From NCBI GenBank assembly GCA_016930515.1, contig JAFGGO010000173.1:1-56616 (forward strand): a stretch of DNA of 56,616 nucleotides, in the 5' to 3' direction. The notes below the pieces were generated by a model, which had not been told where the DNA came from, searched no databases, and saw only the letters and a list, made by a program, of their open reading frames with translations. Position 1 is the stretch's first letter. The number at the start of each line of letters is the position of its first letter. The stretch is from Promethearchaeota archaeon. GTDB lineage: Archaea > Asgardarchaeota > Lokiarchaeia > Sigyniarchaeales > SOKP01. Below are positions 35,643 through 44,746 of this stretch, piece after piece. The translations under genes and the position numbers were made by a program.

Positions 35643-36734
35643 TTAATGGCAATTTTTTTGCGTTTCGTAGGAAAACGAACATTTACATTGATGATAGTCA
35701 TTAGCAAGCACACTAATATCTTGAGTTGAAACGAATTTTTTTAATAAATCAATCATATTACTGTTGCACTCTCTATTAGTGCAGTTATGAATACCCCTTT
35801 GAGATCCAGCTCCCGAAGGGTCCGACACTATCAATGTTTTTTTCAAATCCTCAGCAGTTAGAGCTTTTTTTAGGCATGAAAAAAGAGAATAAAACCAAGG
35901 AGGGCGATATTTTTTTTGTTTCCACAATTGTTCTAGTAAGGATCCCACTTGTATGTTTACAGGATTTATGGAAATAGTATTAACCCCTAAATCGATGCAG
36001 GTTCTAATCGAATCAACGCAATCGTCAATTGCGCTTTGTTCGGTTAAAAAAGGTGGCTTGAAAAGTAGATATGCCTTTATTCCTATTTTAAATCGTTTAC
36101 ACATCAAGATAATTTGCTTGAAGTCTTCTAAGAGCAAGCCTTTATTAATATATGCGTTTCTCACGTGATCATTAGCAGTTTCCAGGCCAATTGCAATTTC
36201 AACTCGCTTGTCATTTAAACATTCGCGGATTTCCTTAAGTATTTCAGCATTCACGAATTCTACCCTTGATTCTACAACGACTTCTTTAAACTTATCGCTC
36301 TCCGCAATGCGTTTATAGATGTGTTTTCTCACTAGAGGATTGATCTCCAATTCGTCAAAAAAACTACCTGAATTAAATATTTTGATCACATAATCGGACG
36401 AATCTCTTTCTATCTCTTCCGCCTTACTTTCCAAAGCGTAATCAAATTGCTTGATCAAATCGAATTCCGAGAGTTCCATAGTACTCGCGTCTTGAATATA
36501 ACCACACATTGAACACCCTCCGTATTCGCCTAAAGCCCATCTACAACCACTCGTACGCAGAATGATTGTTAACTCCTTTCCTGGGCCATCATGGAGGCGA
36601 TCTTCCCTTATCCAAAAGGAAACGGGTTTGGAAAGTTGTTCTTTTGAATGAACTTTTCTCTTTCGTAAGGCTTTAAGCCGAAAGTTGAGAATTTTTTCTG
36701 TCAGTTGACATTCGTGATTATCGTGCTTTTTCAT
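35643..36734 (-). CDS. raSEA: Archaeosine radical SAM enzyme RaSEA
   Basis: A radical SAM protein of about 363 aa that, with ArcS, converts lysine-modified preQ0 at tRNA position 15 to archaeosine. The unusual cluster motif is visible as C-R-W-A-L-G-E-Y-G-G-C-S-M-C-G-Y, together with KIFNSGSFFDELEI and VVESRVEFV. The C-terminus is cysteine-rich (HQCKCSFSYETQKNC). ATG 36734 lies inside the last codons of arcS (17-bp overlap), showing translational coupling; a TTG at 36746 is a less likely start. The neighbourhood leaves little doubt about function. Confidence 0.92.
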   Translation of the reverse strand: MKKHDNHECQLTEKILNFRLKALRKRKVHSKEQLSKPVSFWIREDRLHDGPGKELTIILRTSGCRWALGEYGGCSMCGYIQDASTMELSEFDLIKQFDYALESKAEEIERDSSDYVIKIFNSGSFFDELEINPLVRKHIYKRIAESDKFKEVVVESRVEFVNAEILKEIRECLNDKRVEIAIGLETANDHVRNAYINKGLLLEDFKQIILMCKRFKIGIKAYLLFKPPFLTEQSAIDDCVDSIRTCIDLGVNTISINPVNIQVGSLLEQLWKQKKYRPPWFYSLFSCLKKALTAEDLKKTLIVSDPSGAGSQRGIHNCTNRECNSNMIDLLKKFVSTQDISVLANDYHQCKCSFSYETQKNCH

Positions 36735-38793
36735 ATATTTTTGCAACCCTCCCGTTTTTTGAATTAATTAAATAATTAACGCTTACGAGCGATGTACCGA
36801 CGCCAATAATTTTATCCTTGCTGTTGTTTAAAACTATGATATTTATTTCTGGAGCGATGTTATCGGCGAATTCGATTATTCCTGGTCGAAATAATGTTGT
36901 ACCGGTAACTTTATTTCCATTAAAAACTAGAGCGTTTGGGACATCAGGCATCAATCTTTCAGCACCTTTGAGAGTTAGTAATAATTGACCTGTTTTATGG
37001 TTTAAAGTTCCTATCTTCTCCCTGGTAATGTCATCTATCAGTTCTAATTGAGTGTTGGCTCGATTAATTCTTGTTTTAATACCATTCTTGCATACTTTTT
37101 TTCCAGTACCAGTTCCAAATTGATAATCTATTATTTTAACGAGAGATCGTGTCCAATAATCTGATATTAAGGAAATATTTTTAAATATGTCATCGTTATC
37201 GCTTAGTTCTTTAAATACGCTCGTGACTGTATTTTCAAGGGAAAGTAGGGCCTCTCTTGATGTCGTACCCCCTGTCGTATGAGTAAAGATGATTGGGTTG
37301 TTCACAAGTGCTTGGACTCGCGAAATGATTTCCAAATATTGACCATCTAAATGGCAAATCACTGGAATTGTAGTATTATACTTTTTAATAAGGTTGACGA
37401 GCATTCGAGAGGCAATCTGCAATTCCTCCTCATCCCAATATCCCGTGACCGATATGTCGTAGCAATTGGCGGGATAAATTCTTTCAAGCTGCCTTGGAAT
37501 AGCTCCTAATGGTGAGGTTAGAATAATTTCTTGAATAAAATGAAATTTAGAATATTTTTTTAATACTTTTAAAAAGTGGCGATGCGACTTTGATTCTGAA
37601 TAGGGTTTTTTCGCAGAACAGGGTAATAATACTATAAGTCTTGTATAAGGTTCGGGTTCGAAATAATTTAATACATTTTCCCGAAACTTGACGAAATCGG
37701 GACGTTCGTACGAGCAGGGACCAAGGACTTTCACCTTTCTAACATCTTGTGTAATGGGTGTTTCGTTCCTAAAATCACTATAATATTCCTTATCAATAAT
37801 CTTTAAAGCAGATACTAGATTTAAGTCGTTTAAACAACACTTCTCTACATAAGTACGAAAATCCTCCATTAATAAATATTGTCTGATCTTTTTAATAACT
37901 TCGTCCGCTTTGTGGAGATTATGTAACCCAATGAAAATTGCTTTATCTAATGTGTTTTTTTGATCCATGAGATATTTCAATTTATTACACATCTTACATG
38001 AGCAAGGCAAGTATCGAATTTTATTAAAGGGTACCAAGTGTTCGGTCGTGTCGTAGAAGTAATCCGCTCCTTTGAGCATCGAATAAGAGTCATTTATAAT
38101 GTCAATTCCTAGATATATCAAAAAAGGATAATGTTTTGGAAGGAATTTACCAGATGCCATGATCGCTAAATTTCTATCAAATCTTGACTTTAAACTAAGT
38201 AATACTTTTACAATAGAACGATATTGGACAAGATCGTCAAAAATGTCTGAAAAATTTAGCAGAACAATGTTTTTATTAAAAGTAATAAGTTCGATATATT
38301 CGTCGAATAAATCTTCAAATTCAAATAATCTAATCGTTATACCGAATTTCATGTGGGGGTATTCATTGAGGAAATTTTGAATTATTTTTAATTGATTCCT
38401 AATTTCTTTCAAGGCAAAAGTTCTATTCATGGCTGTGGTGGGATTATTAAACGGAATTATCGCAAGAATATTTTTACTTTCAAATAAATTAAAATTTTCT
38501 TTAAAGATATCTATAAAAACCTTCGTCGTTCCAGGATAATAAAATAAGCAAGAGTTCAAGTTGTTATTTGACCATATAAGTTCAGAACTTATTAGGGATG
38601 GTTCTGAAATAATGATTAACGATTCTTCTCCTAAATCTTGAAAATACTGTTCTTTCGATTCCAATATGGTATTAATTAAGGGAAAAGCAATAATAGGCGT
38701 TTTAAAGCGTTTATTAGCTGAATTGGAAAAACCTACCCGTCCCATTCTTGAGAAACCAATTTTTTCAAGTAAAACTTCAAAAGAAAAAGTCAT
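36718..38793 (-). CDS. arcS: Archaeosine synthase ArcS
   Basis: A TGT-related protein of about 691 aa. The N-terminal barrel keeps the zinc motif CSCKMCNKL, and the ArcS-specific block LLPCSAKKPYSESKSHRHF lies near residue 390. The C-terminal 80 residues form a PUA RNA-binding domain (RLMPDVPNALVFNG ... FRPGIIEFAD). ArcS attaches lysine to preQ0 in tRNA, and RaSEA completes the reaction. The base-exchange enzyme TgtA is not in this window. A GTG at 38799 is in frame two codons upstream of the chosen ATG. Confidence 0.94.
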   Translation of the reverse strand: MTFSFEVLLEKIGFSRMGRVGFSNSANKRFKTPIIAFPLINTILESKEQYFQDLGEESLIIISEPSLISSELIWSNNNLNSCLFYYPGTTKVFIDIFKENFNLFESKNILAIIPFNNPTTAMNRTFALKEIRNQLKIIQNFLNEYPHMKFGITIRLFEFEDLFDEYIELITFNKNIVLLNFSDIFDDLVQYRSIVKVLLSLKSRFDRNLAIMASGKFLPKHYPFLIYLGIDIINDSYSMLKGADYFYDTTEHLVPFNKIRYLPCSCKMCNKLKYLMDQKNTLDKAIFIGLHNLHKADEVIKKIRQYLLMEDFRTYVEKCCLNDLNLVSALKIIDKEYYSDFRNETPITQDVRKVKVLGPCSYERPDFVKFRENVLNYFEPEPYTRLIVLLPCSAKKPYSESKSHRHFLKVLKKYSKFHFIQEIILTSPLGAIPRQLERIYPANCYDISVTGYWDEEELQIASRMLVNLIKKYNTTIPVICHLDGQYLEIISRVQALVNNPIIFTHTTGGTTSREALLSLENTVTSVFKELSDNDDIFKNISLISDYWTRSLVKIIDYQFGTGTGKKVCKNGIKTRINRANTQLELIDDITREKIGTLNHKTGQLLLTLKGAERLMPDVPNALVFNGNKVTGTTLFRPGIIEFADNIAPEINIIVLNNSKDKIIGVGTSLVSVNYLINSKNGRVAKIYEKAR

Positions 38794-38949
38794 ATCCACG
38801 AACTATTTACAAATTAATAAGTGAATATAACGATTCAAAAGGTTAAAACTTTGTGTTTGAGAAAATTTATTGGCGTTTGCTTGCTATTCGAACGAATAAA
38901 AGCGTAATAATCTTGATTCTAATTTTTCGTTTTAGAACTTATTCCTATA

Positions 38950-41229
38950 CTAAAATTTTAGGATTAAAAAAGCTTCGGGAAGAAGGATAATGAAATTACT
39001 TCCCTTTGAAGGTGTTCCAGGCATGACGTCTTCAATCCATATTTTACCCATATAAGATTCAATAATTTTTTTCACTAGAGACAAGCCAAGACCTACTCCA
39101 CTGATTGTCTTGTTTTTGTTGTATATCCTTTGAAATATGGCCTCTTTTCTATTATCTTCGATACCTATGCCATTGTCCTTGAAGGAGATCCTTATATATT
39201 TCTTGTTTTCAATCTTTTCTCTGGAAATAGTCGTTTTTAAGGTAACAATGGAGTTTTCGTTATACATGATGGCATTAACCAGAATATTTTCGAACACGTC
39301 TCCAAGCATTTCGTTTGCTTTAACTTTAGCATCGTTCAAGGAGGATTTTACTTGAAATACTATTTTTTTATTAACGAACATACTTTTAACATTTTTTATT
39401 GAGATTTCTATATATTTTTTCACATCAACTGGGTAGAGCTCTTGCTCGATCTCTTCGAGTTGGGATAGTTTTCTAATGTTATTAACAAGTTTTGCACCCC
39501 GATTGATCTGGATCCTGATAATATCGATGATATCGTCTAATTCAATCTTACCTTGCTTTTTAACCTCCATTGCGTAAATCTCGTTAGCAGTTTGAATGCT
39601 TTGGAGAATGTTATTTATATCGTGAGAAAAGAGATCTTTTAATAGATTTGCGTTGTTATAGGCTTCCTTATATTGTGCTTCAGATTGTTTTAAGGCAATT
39701 TCTGCCTGAACACGTTCAGTAATATCTTCGTAAGTGCCCAGTAGGCCCACGACATGTCCTTCTGAATCGTGGAGGGGTATCTTATTTGTATCAAGCCACG
39801 CATGCTTACCGTCCGCTTGAAGTTGTTGTTCAATGATATGATATTCTGGAGTATCAGATTCCATTACGAGTGCGTCAGTTTCGTGAAAAAATTCCGCTTC
39901 CTCTTCTTGCCAAGCTAAATCGCTATCGTTTTTTCCTTTAATTTTGCCTGGATCTTGTACACCTGCCACGCGCGCAAAATTCTCGTTGCAACCTAAATAT
40001 TTCGCCTCTTTATTTTTCCAAAAAATAAATTGAGGTATATTATTTAGCACGAGTTGAAACATTTCTTGAGATTCCTTTAAGGCGTGCTCGACCTTTTTGA
40101 GTTCATCAATATCTATTATGACTCCTTCGATTGAAGAGCCATCGATATCGTCTCTTTCCACTAATTGAGCAGTAATGGATACGAATTTCTTTATTCCATT
40201 AACATTTTTCAATTCTGCTTCAAGATTGTTTACTAATTTAAATTCATTCAGAAGATCGTTAAATTGGGCAATTAACTCCTTTGAAAAATAATCAGATATT
40301 TTAGTACCAATAATGTCGTTAGCTCGAGCCAAACCAAACATTGAGGCTGTCTTATCGTTGGCTCGAATTATTTTTCCGTTTCCGACATTAGATGTCCAAA
40401 AGCCTACTTGAGCTGTTTCGTATAAAGTTCTATAATTTCTTTCCGATTCAAGCAGTTTTGCTTCTGATTTCTCTTTTTCGGTGTTGTCCGTTAAAACTCC
40501 AAGAATTCTGGGTTCGCCATCGACATTAATGAGGGTTCCATGAGCGTGAATTGAGATATAATGTCCCTTTTTATGCCTTACTTTTAATATGTAATCAAAA
40601 GGCTTGCTCAATTCTAATGTTTCACTCACTTTTTTCTTGGCTTCCTCTAAATTTGATGGATGGATAATATCAAAACCGATTTCACCGATTAATTCGACTT
40701 GGTCGTATCCAAGAATATCTTTTACTTGGGAACTCACAAATGTTATCTTTCCCTGTGAGTCTATTTCCATGATGATATCTATTAAACTATTTATAATTGT
40801 TCGGAATCGTTCTTCGGATTTTTTTAACAGCTCGTCTTTTTCGATCGAGGCTTTTTCAAGATCCTTTCTATCTGAAACATCTCTAATTATCGCTATGATG
40901 TATTCTGGGTGCTTAGATTGGTCTTTTACCACGCTTAAATTAATCTCGGAGACGAAAACAGTACCATCTTTTTTAATTAATGTCCTTTCCTTCTTTTCTA
41001 AATAACCTTCTTCCATTAACTTTTTATAGTCTTCTCGAGCTGCGTTTTTTTCTTTAAGAAATACGAATTCGAACCCATCAATTCCTATCAAGAGATCGTC
41101 ATCGTTTGCGTCGTATCCAAAGAGTTTCAGAAAAGAATCTGAATATTCAATAAATTCTCCCTTTATATTTGTAATAGCGATGGCATCTGGAGAGTTCTCG
41201 ATTAATGCGTCAAATAAGTTCTCCTTAAT
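38950..41229 (-). CDS. Four-PAS sensor histidine kinase
   Basis: A soluble multi-PAS kinase of about 759 aa. PAS1 covers about 3-125, PAS2 about 140-265, PAS3 about 266-390 and PAS4 about 391-520. A phospho-acceptor helix follows with FSHDINNILQSI, then the ATPase domain with N-box NILVNAIMYNEN, DNGIGIED and GVGLGLSL. The first standard start (TTG 41091) would cut PAS1 in half. The frame is open upstream and encodes NLFDALIENSPDAIAITN, a normal PAS start, preceded by ATT 41229 with AGGGGGAG 7 bp upstream; I therefore extend the gene to that ATT. No response regulator is nearby. Confidence 0.88.
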   Translation of the reverse strand: MKENLFDALIENSPDAIAITNIKGEFIEYSDSFLKLFGYDANDDDLLIGIDGFEFVFLKEKNAAREDYKKLMEEGYLEKKERTLIKKDGTVFVSEINLSVVKDQSKHPEYIIAIIRDVSDRKDLEKASIEKDELLKKSEERFRTIINSLIDIIMEIDSQGKITFVSSQVKDILGYDQVELIGEIGFDIIHPSNLEEAKKKVSETLELSKPFDYILKVRHKKGHYISIHAHGTLINVDGEPRILGVLTDNTEKEKSEAKLLESERNYRTLYETAQVGFWTSNVGNGKIIRANDKTASMFGLARANDIIGTKISDYFSKELIAQFNDLLNEFKLVNNLEAELKNVNGIKKFVSITAQLVERDDIDGSSIEGVIIDIDELKKVEHALKESQEMFQLVLNNIPQFIFWKNKEAKYLGCNENFARVAGVQDPGKIKGKNDSDLAWQEEEAEFFHETDALVMESDTPEYHIIEQQLQADGKHAWLDTNKIPLHDSEGHVVGLLGTYEDITERVQAEIALKQSEAQYKEAYNNANLLKDLFSHDINNILQSIQTANEIYAMEVKKQGKIELDDIIDIIRIQINRGAKLVNNIRKLSQLEEIEQELYPVDVKKYIEISIKNVKSMFVNKKIVFQVKSSLNDAKVKANEMLGDVFENILVNAIMYNENSIVTLKTTISREKIENKKYIRISFKDNGIGIEDNRKEAIFQRIYNKNKTISGVGLGLSLVKKIIESYMGKIWIEDVMPGTPSKGSNFIILLPEAFLILKF

Positions 41230-41338
41230 ATTAAAACTCCCCCTTGATTTTATTTCGAATCTGTATTAGTTATTAAAACATGTTTTTAAGATTTATATAT
41301 ATTGCACTTTTTTTGGAATGTGTTATTTTTGAGATTAA

Positions 41339-41614
41339 TTATTCATCATTATCATCATATCCATAAACACGTTGATATAAAATATCCAATTCTGCTACTC
41401 TCCATACTAAAATGTCGTAGGGACATTGCTCGAAGTATATTTGAGCTGCTTTTTGTTTTATATTTTCTTCTGGTATGTATGCTCCTAGTTTTTCCATTTG
41501 GAGTTGTCGTTCTGCTAAAAACCAGCATAAGGTGTCGTAAGGGTGACCCTCCTCGGAAAGAAAATATGCAGCAACATTTATTTCGTGAATTAAATCCTCG
41601 TTTTCATCGCACAT
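41339..41614 (-). CDS. Small protein with two DUF2934-like repeats
   Basis: A 91-aa acidic protein made of two similar helical units: EINVAAYFLSEEGHPYDTLC followed by WFLAERQLQ, and KQKAAQIYFEQCPYDILVW followed by RVAELDILYQ. The pattern A-x-x-(F/Y)...P-Y-D-x-(L)-x-W-x-x-A-E resembles DUF2934, a short helical family of unknown role. It lies upstream of the histidine kinase on the same strand, with a gap of 109 bp. Confidence 0.6.
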   Translation of the reverse strand: MCDENEDLIHEINVAAYFLSEEGHPYDTLCWFLAERQLQMEKLGAYIPEENIKQKAAQIYFEQCPYDILVWRVAELDILYQRVYGYDDNDE

Positions 41615-41742
41615 TATTTGAAAGTTCCTTTTAACATGATTAGTTATTGGATAAATAATGGGGTTTTAAAATAAATATTTTTAGGAATTGTTTGGGTATT
41701 TAACAATTATGAATTAATTAATAGTAAAAAATCGTACTTATT

Positions 41743-42699
41743 TTAATCAAGTACATAATTTGTATGGGAAATGAGCTCGTCTAGAATAAAATTCGTGAAT
41801 GTATCTTCAATATCCTCTTTATATAAATTTTTGATGAAATTTCCGTAGTCTTCAATTGCTCGAACCCTAACGATAGCGAACAAACCATATTGCTCTCCAA
41901 TTCGGAAAAGATCAGTTATATGCGAATCTTGCTCTAATCGGAGTGCTAGATTCTTGTATCTTGAGGGGTCCTTCGGCTTAACACGAACGATATATTTTCC
42001 ATTGAATCCAATCTTTCTAGGGCAAAAATTCATGCTATAATTTAGAATAACATCCGATTCTTCGAGTCGTTTTATCCTATTATAAATCGTTGATTGAGAG
42101 ATTTCCACATTATTTTTCAACTTGAGTAATTTTGACATCTTATGGGTTGATATTAACTTTATACCTTGGTCTTTTTTTAATGAATTAAGAATTAATCGAT
42201 CGGTTTCGTCGAGGTCTATTTTATTCAGTGTGGATTTTGAAAGCATGATTCCGTTTGTTTTAAACACTCTAATGACTTCCGTTATTTTGTATTTTTTAAA
42301 ATAGGAATTAGCCATGATATTATCGATTTTTGCCAAGATATCATTAAATTCCTCTGAGTCTTTGAACACAAATAATGCGATTAACGAAAATTCACCGAAA
42401 ATGCCGTCAAGGAGTATGAGCTGGGGGATTTTTAACATATTTTTTACAAGTCCAGGTTCGTTTGGGTTTGTTTTTATTTCCAATATCACATATTTAAGAT
42501 TAGGTTGGATGTTAGGATGAATATTAATCGTGAAATTTTTAATAATACCATTGAACTTCAAGGTAATGAGATCTTTCTTTAATGTCTGCCTGGATATATT
42601 CAAATTCCTGCAAATCTCAGAAATTGAAGGTTTGAAATTAGAATTAAGACTTTCGACTATGTTAAAAATCTTTTTTTGAAATAAATTTGTTATTGACAT
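41743..42699 (-). CDS. Double Lrp/AsnC-type transcriptional regulator
   Basis: A 318-aa protein made of two tandem Lrp-like modules. Module 1 has a helix-turn-helix (ISEICRNLNISRQTLKKDL) and a RAM-like ligand domain to about residue 150. Module 2 begins LDETDRLILNSLKKDQG, with STIYNRIKRLEESDVI as recognition region, and a second RAM domain to the end. Usual Lrp proteins have one module. It is divergent from ahcY, with a block of inverted repeats in the 112-bp gap, so control of ahcY and itself is likely. Confidence 0.85.
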   Translation of the reverse strand: MSITNLFQKKIFNIVESLNSNFKPSISEICRNLNISRQTLKKDLITLKFNGIIKNFTINIHPNIQPNLKYVILEIKTNPNEPGLVKNMLKIPQLILLDGIFGEFSLIALFVFKDSEEFNDILAKIDNIMANSYFKKYKITEVIRVFKTNGIMLSKSTLNKIDLDETDRLILNSLKKDQGIKLISTHKMSKLLKLKNNVEISQSTIYNRIKRLEESDVILNYSMNFCPRKIGFNGKYIVRVKPKDPSRYKNLALRLEQDSHITDLFRIGEQYGLFAIVRVRAIEDYGNFIKNLYKEDIEDTFTNFILDELISHTNYVLD

Positions 42700-42707
42700 T
42701 ATAATTT

Positions 42708-42778
42708 ACTCAAATGATCAATAATTGAGTACGATTCTTACTATTTAAGTAAAATCATATTTAAATATTTACTTAAAT
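42708..42778. promoter_or_regulatory. Inverted-repeat array between the Lrp-type regulator and ahcY
   Basis: Three nested dyads fill the gap: ACTCAA/TTGAGT (42708-42713 and 42725-42730), ATTTAAGTAAA/TTTACTTAAAT (42743-42753 and 42768-42778, 11 perfect base pairs), and ATATTTAAATAT (42757-42768) between the latter arms. The last overlaps the likely TATA region of ahcY, whose start is 33 bp further on. This is the expected layout for an autoregulating divergent regulator. Confidence 0.6.
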
Positions 42779-42811
42779 TTACTATAATTAAAAAATATAA
42801 TGTGAATTAAC

Positions 42812-44080
42812 TTGGTAAATTACAAAATTGCTGATGAAAGTCTGGCAGATAAAGGTAAAGAATCTTTATATGTAGCAGAAAATAAAATGCCTGTCGTTGC
42901 GAAAATGATTCGGGATAGGTTTACTAAAGAAAAGCCGCTTAAAGGTATTACAATTGCGGGATGCCTTCATGTCACGAAAGAAACCGCAAACTTAGCGAGA
43001 ACTCTAAAGGCGGGAGGTGCTGAAGTGTATTTATGTGGTAGCAATCCCCTTTCAACTCAGGACGATGTAACTGCTGCTTTAGTTCAAGAGGGCATTCATA
43101 CTTTTGCGTGGCACGGTAATACTGACGATGAATTTTATTGGTGCATTAGAGAGTGCTTGAAGGCAAAACCTAACATTTTAATCGATGATGGTGCAGATAT
43201 GATAGTGACAGCTCATAAAGAATTCCCAGAATTGATATCTTCGGGAACTATCCTAGCCTGTCAAGAAGAAACTACTACGGGAGTGAAGAGATTTAAAGCA
43301 ATGGATAAGCTTGGGCAATTAAAAGTCCCGCTCTTTCCTGTGAACGACGCTCGCTGTAAAAATCAATTCGATAACGAGTTGGGAACTGGTCAAGGAATCA
43401 TCTCTGCCATTTATGGAATGCACGTACTTTTCGCTGGAAAAAACTGCGTAATCGCTGGATATGGGCATTGTTCTTCGGGAATGGCACTAAGAGCTCGTGG
43501 TTTAGGGGCAAATGTTATAGTTACAGAAATTGATCCTATAAAAGCCCTTCAAGCAAGATTTGCTGGCTTCCAAGTAATGCCCATTGCAAAAGCTCTACCT
43601 GATGCCGATATCATATTAACCGCAACAGGATGCAAGCATGTCATTGCACCCACGAAAGAGATGTTTGCCCTCCTAAAAGACGGCGTCATTCTTGGGAACT
43701 TGGGGCATTTCGATATAGAGATCCCAACGAAAGAATTATATGAACACGCCAAAGAAATCAAGCCAATTCGTTCTGATGTGGAGGAGCTCATCTTTCCAGA
43801 CGGTCGAAGGATCTACTTGTTAGCAAAAGGCAGACTCGCAAATTTAGTATTGTCCGAAGGACACCCGAGCGAGGTTATGGATATGTCGTTCGCCTTACAA
43901 GCCTTAATGTCCGAATATATAGTCAAGAATAAGGATAGTTTGAAGCCGGGAATGATTGATGTTCCCGTTGATATTGATGATTTGGTCGGTATATTGAAGC
44001 TCCAATCAATGGGAATTGATATTGACGAACTCACTGAAGAACAATACAAATACATTCATGGCTACGAAGAAGGAACTTAA
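42812..44080 (+). CDS. ahcY: S-adenosylhomocysteine hydrolase (adenosylhomocysteinase)
   Basis: A 422-aa NAD-dependent enzyme that splits S-adenosylhomocysteine into adenosine and homocysteine. The blocks AGCLHVTKETANLARTLKAG, CQEETTTGVKR, VIAGYGHCSSGMALRARGLG and ATGCKHVI are characteristic. It removes the inhibitory product of methyl transfer, fitting a genome rich in methyltransferases and radical SAM enzymes. The start is TTG 42812; the next candidates would remove conserved sequence. No Shine-Dalgarno is visible, so the transcript may be nearly leaderless. Confidence 0.96.
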   Translation: MVNYKIADESLADKGKESLYVAENKMPVVAKMIRDRFTKEKPLKGITIAGCLHVTKETANLARTLKAGGAEVYLCGSNPLSTQDDVTAALVQEGIHTFAWHGNTDDEFYWCIRECLKAKPNILIDDGADMIVTAHKEFPELISSGTILACQEETTTGVKRFKAMDKLGQLKVPLFPVNDARCKNQFDNELGTGQGIISAIYGMHVLFAGKNCVIAGYGHCSSGMALRARGLGANVIVTEIDPIKALQARFAGFQVMPIAKALPDADIILTATGCKHVIAPTKEMFALLKDGVILGNLGHFDIEIPTKELYEHAKEIKPIRSDVEELIFPDGRRIYLLAKGRLANLVLSEGHPSEVMDMSFALQALMSEYIVKNKDSLKPGMIDVPVDIDDLVGILKLQSMGIDIDELTEEQYKYIHGYEEGT

Positions 44081-44153
44081 TCCTTTCCCCTATTTCAATT
44101 TTTTATTATCTTATTTTTTCTAATGTACTTATATTAAATTAGTTTGATAAATT

Positions 44154-44363
44154 TCAATCAGTATTTACGAGATACTTTTTGATAAGTCTTTCGCACCCTA
44201 AACATTCGCATTGAATTTGTTCAAAAGCTCGAACGCAATAATCGCAATAATAAGAACCGCATTTGCATTTATAAATAAATCCTGATACTTTATTCTTGCA
44301 TAAAAGGCAGGTCTTTCTCTCGCTATAATATTTTCTTTCGACGGGATTCACAACTAATTTCAA
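44154..44363 (-). CDS. Cysteine-rich RING-like zinc protein (second of a tandem pair)
   Basis: A 69-aa protein with nine cysteines in the order C-x2-C, C-x-C, C-x2-C, C-x-C-x2-C (CLLCKNKV ... CKCGSYYCDYC ... CECLGC), enough for two zinc ions in a treble-clef/RING-like fold. It is homologous to the protein directly upstream. It starts with TTG 44363, six bases after that gene's stop and in the same frame, so the pair differs from a two-domain protein by a single TAA. Function is unknown; RING-like folds act in ubiquitin-type ligation or nucleic-acid binding. Confidence 0.7.
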   Translation of the reverse strand: MKLVVNPVERKYYSERKTCLLCKNKVSGFIYKCKCGSYYCDYCVRAFEQIQCECLGCERLIKKYLVNTD

Positions 44364-44369
44364 ATGCGA

Positions 44370-44621
44370 TTAGGAGACTAGCGTTTCGATTCGCTCTTCT
44401 ACTTGGTTAAGGTTAAATTCGTCTTTAATAGGTTCTTTACAGTATATGCAGGTCATTTTCTTTCTTTTCAAGGTTTCGGCGCAATACTGGCAATAAAAAC
44501 CGTTACAATTAGGACAATTATAACGATAATGATCGATGGGATTCCTACATTTGAGGCATGCCCGTTTTGTGACTAATCGCGAAAACTCCATCAATTTAAG
44601 CGGTTTATTCTTAGCTCCCAT
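44370..44621 (-). CDS. Cysteine-rich RING-like zinc protein (first of a tandem pair)
   Basis: An 83-aa protein with four CxxC pairs: CLKC, CPNC, CQYC and CIYC, spaced so that two zinc ions can bind in a treble-clef or RING-like arrangement. The C-terminus is acidic (NLNQVEERIETLVS). It is a paralogue of the next gene: both have a KLxxxxRxxxxR lead into the first CxxC. The ATG at 44621 follows an AT-rich stretch. It may be part of a ubiquitin-like or RNA-binding system, but neighbours do not tell. Confidence 0.72.
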   Translation of the reverse strand: MGAKNKPLKLMEFSRLVTKRACLKCRNPIDHYRYNCPNCNGFYCQYCAETLKRKKMTCIYCKEPIKDEFNLNQVEERIETLVS

Positions 44622-44732
44622 ACAATATAAAAAATCCTAATATTTTGTATGTAATAGTGAATTATAGCTAAAATCATACGCCTATAGAGAAAATATATGA
44701 TAAACTAATTGGAATCTAAAATTTGTTTCCTT

Positions 44733-44741
44733 GAAAAAAAG
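44733..44741 (-). terminator. U-tract terminator of the selenoprotein-candidate gene
   Basis: On the minus strand the sequence reads AAAAAAATCTTTTTTTC shortly after the hairpin that follows the stop at 44816. The seven-T run would be a standard archaeal termination signal, leaving a 3' untranslated region of about 75-80 nt. Confidence 0.45.
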
Positions 44742-44746
44742 ATTTT

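Noticed and set aside
41302..41634. 110-codon plus-strand frame overlapping the DUF2934-like gene
   Set aside because: It is an antisense shadow; the minus-strand product has repeated, family-like sequence.
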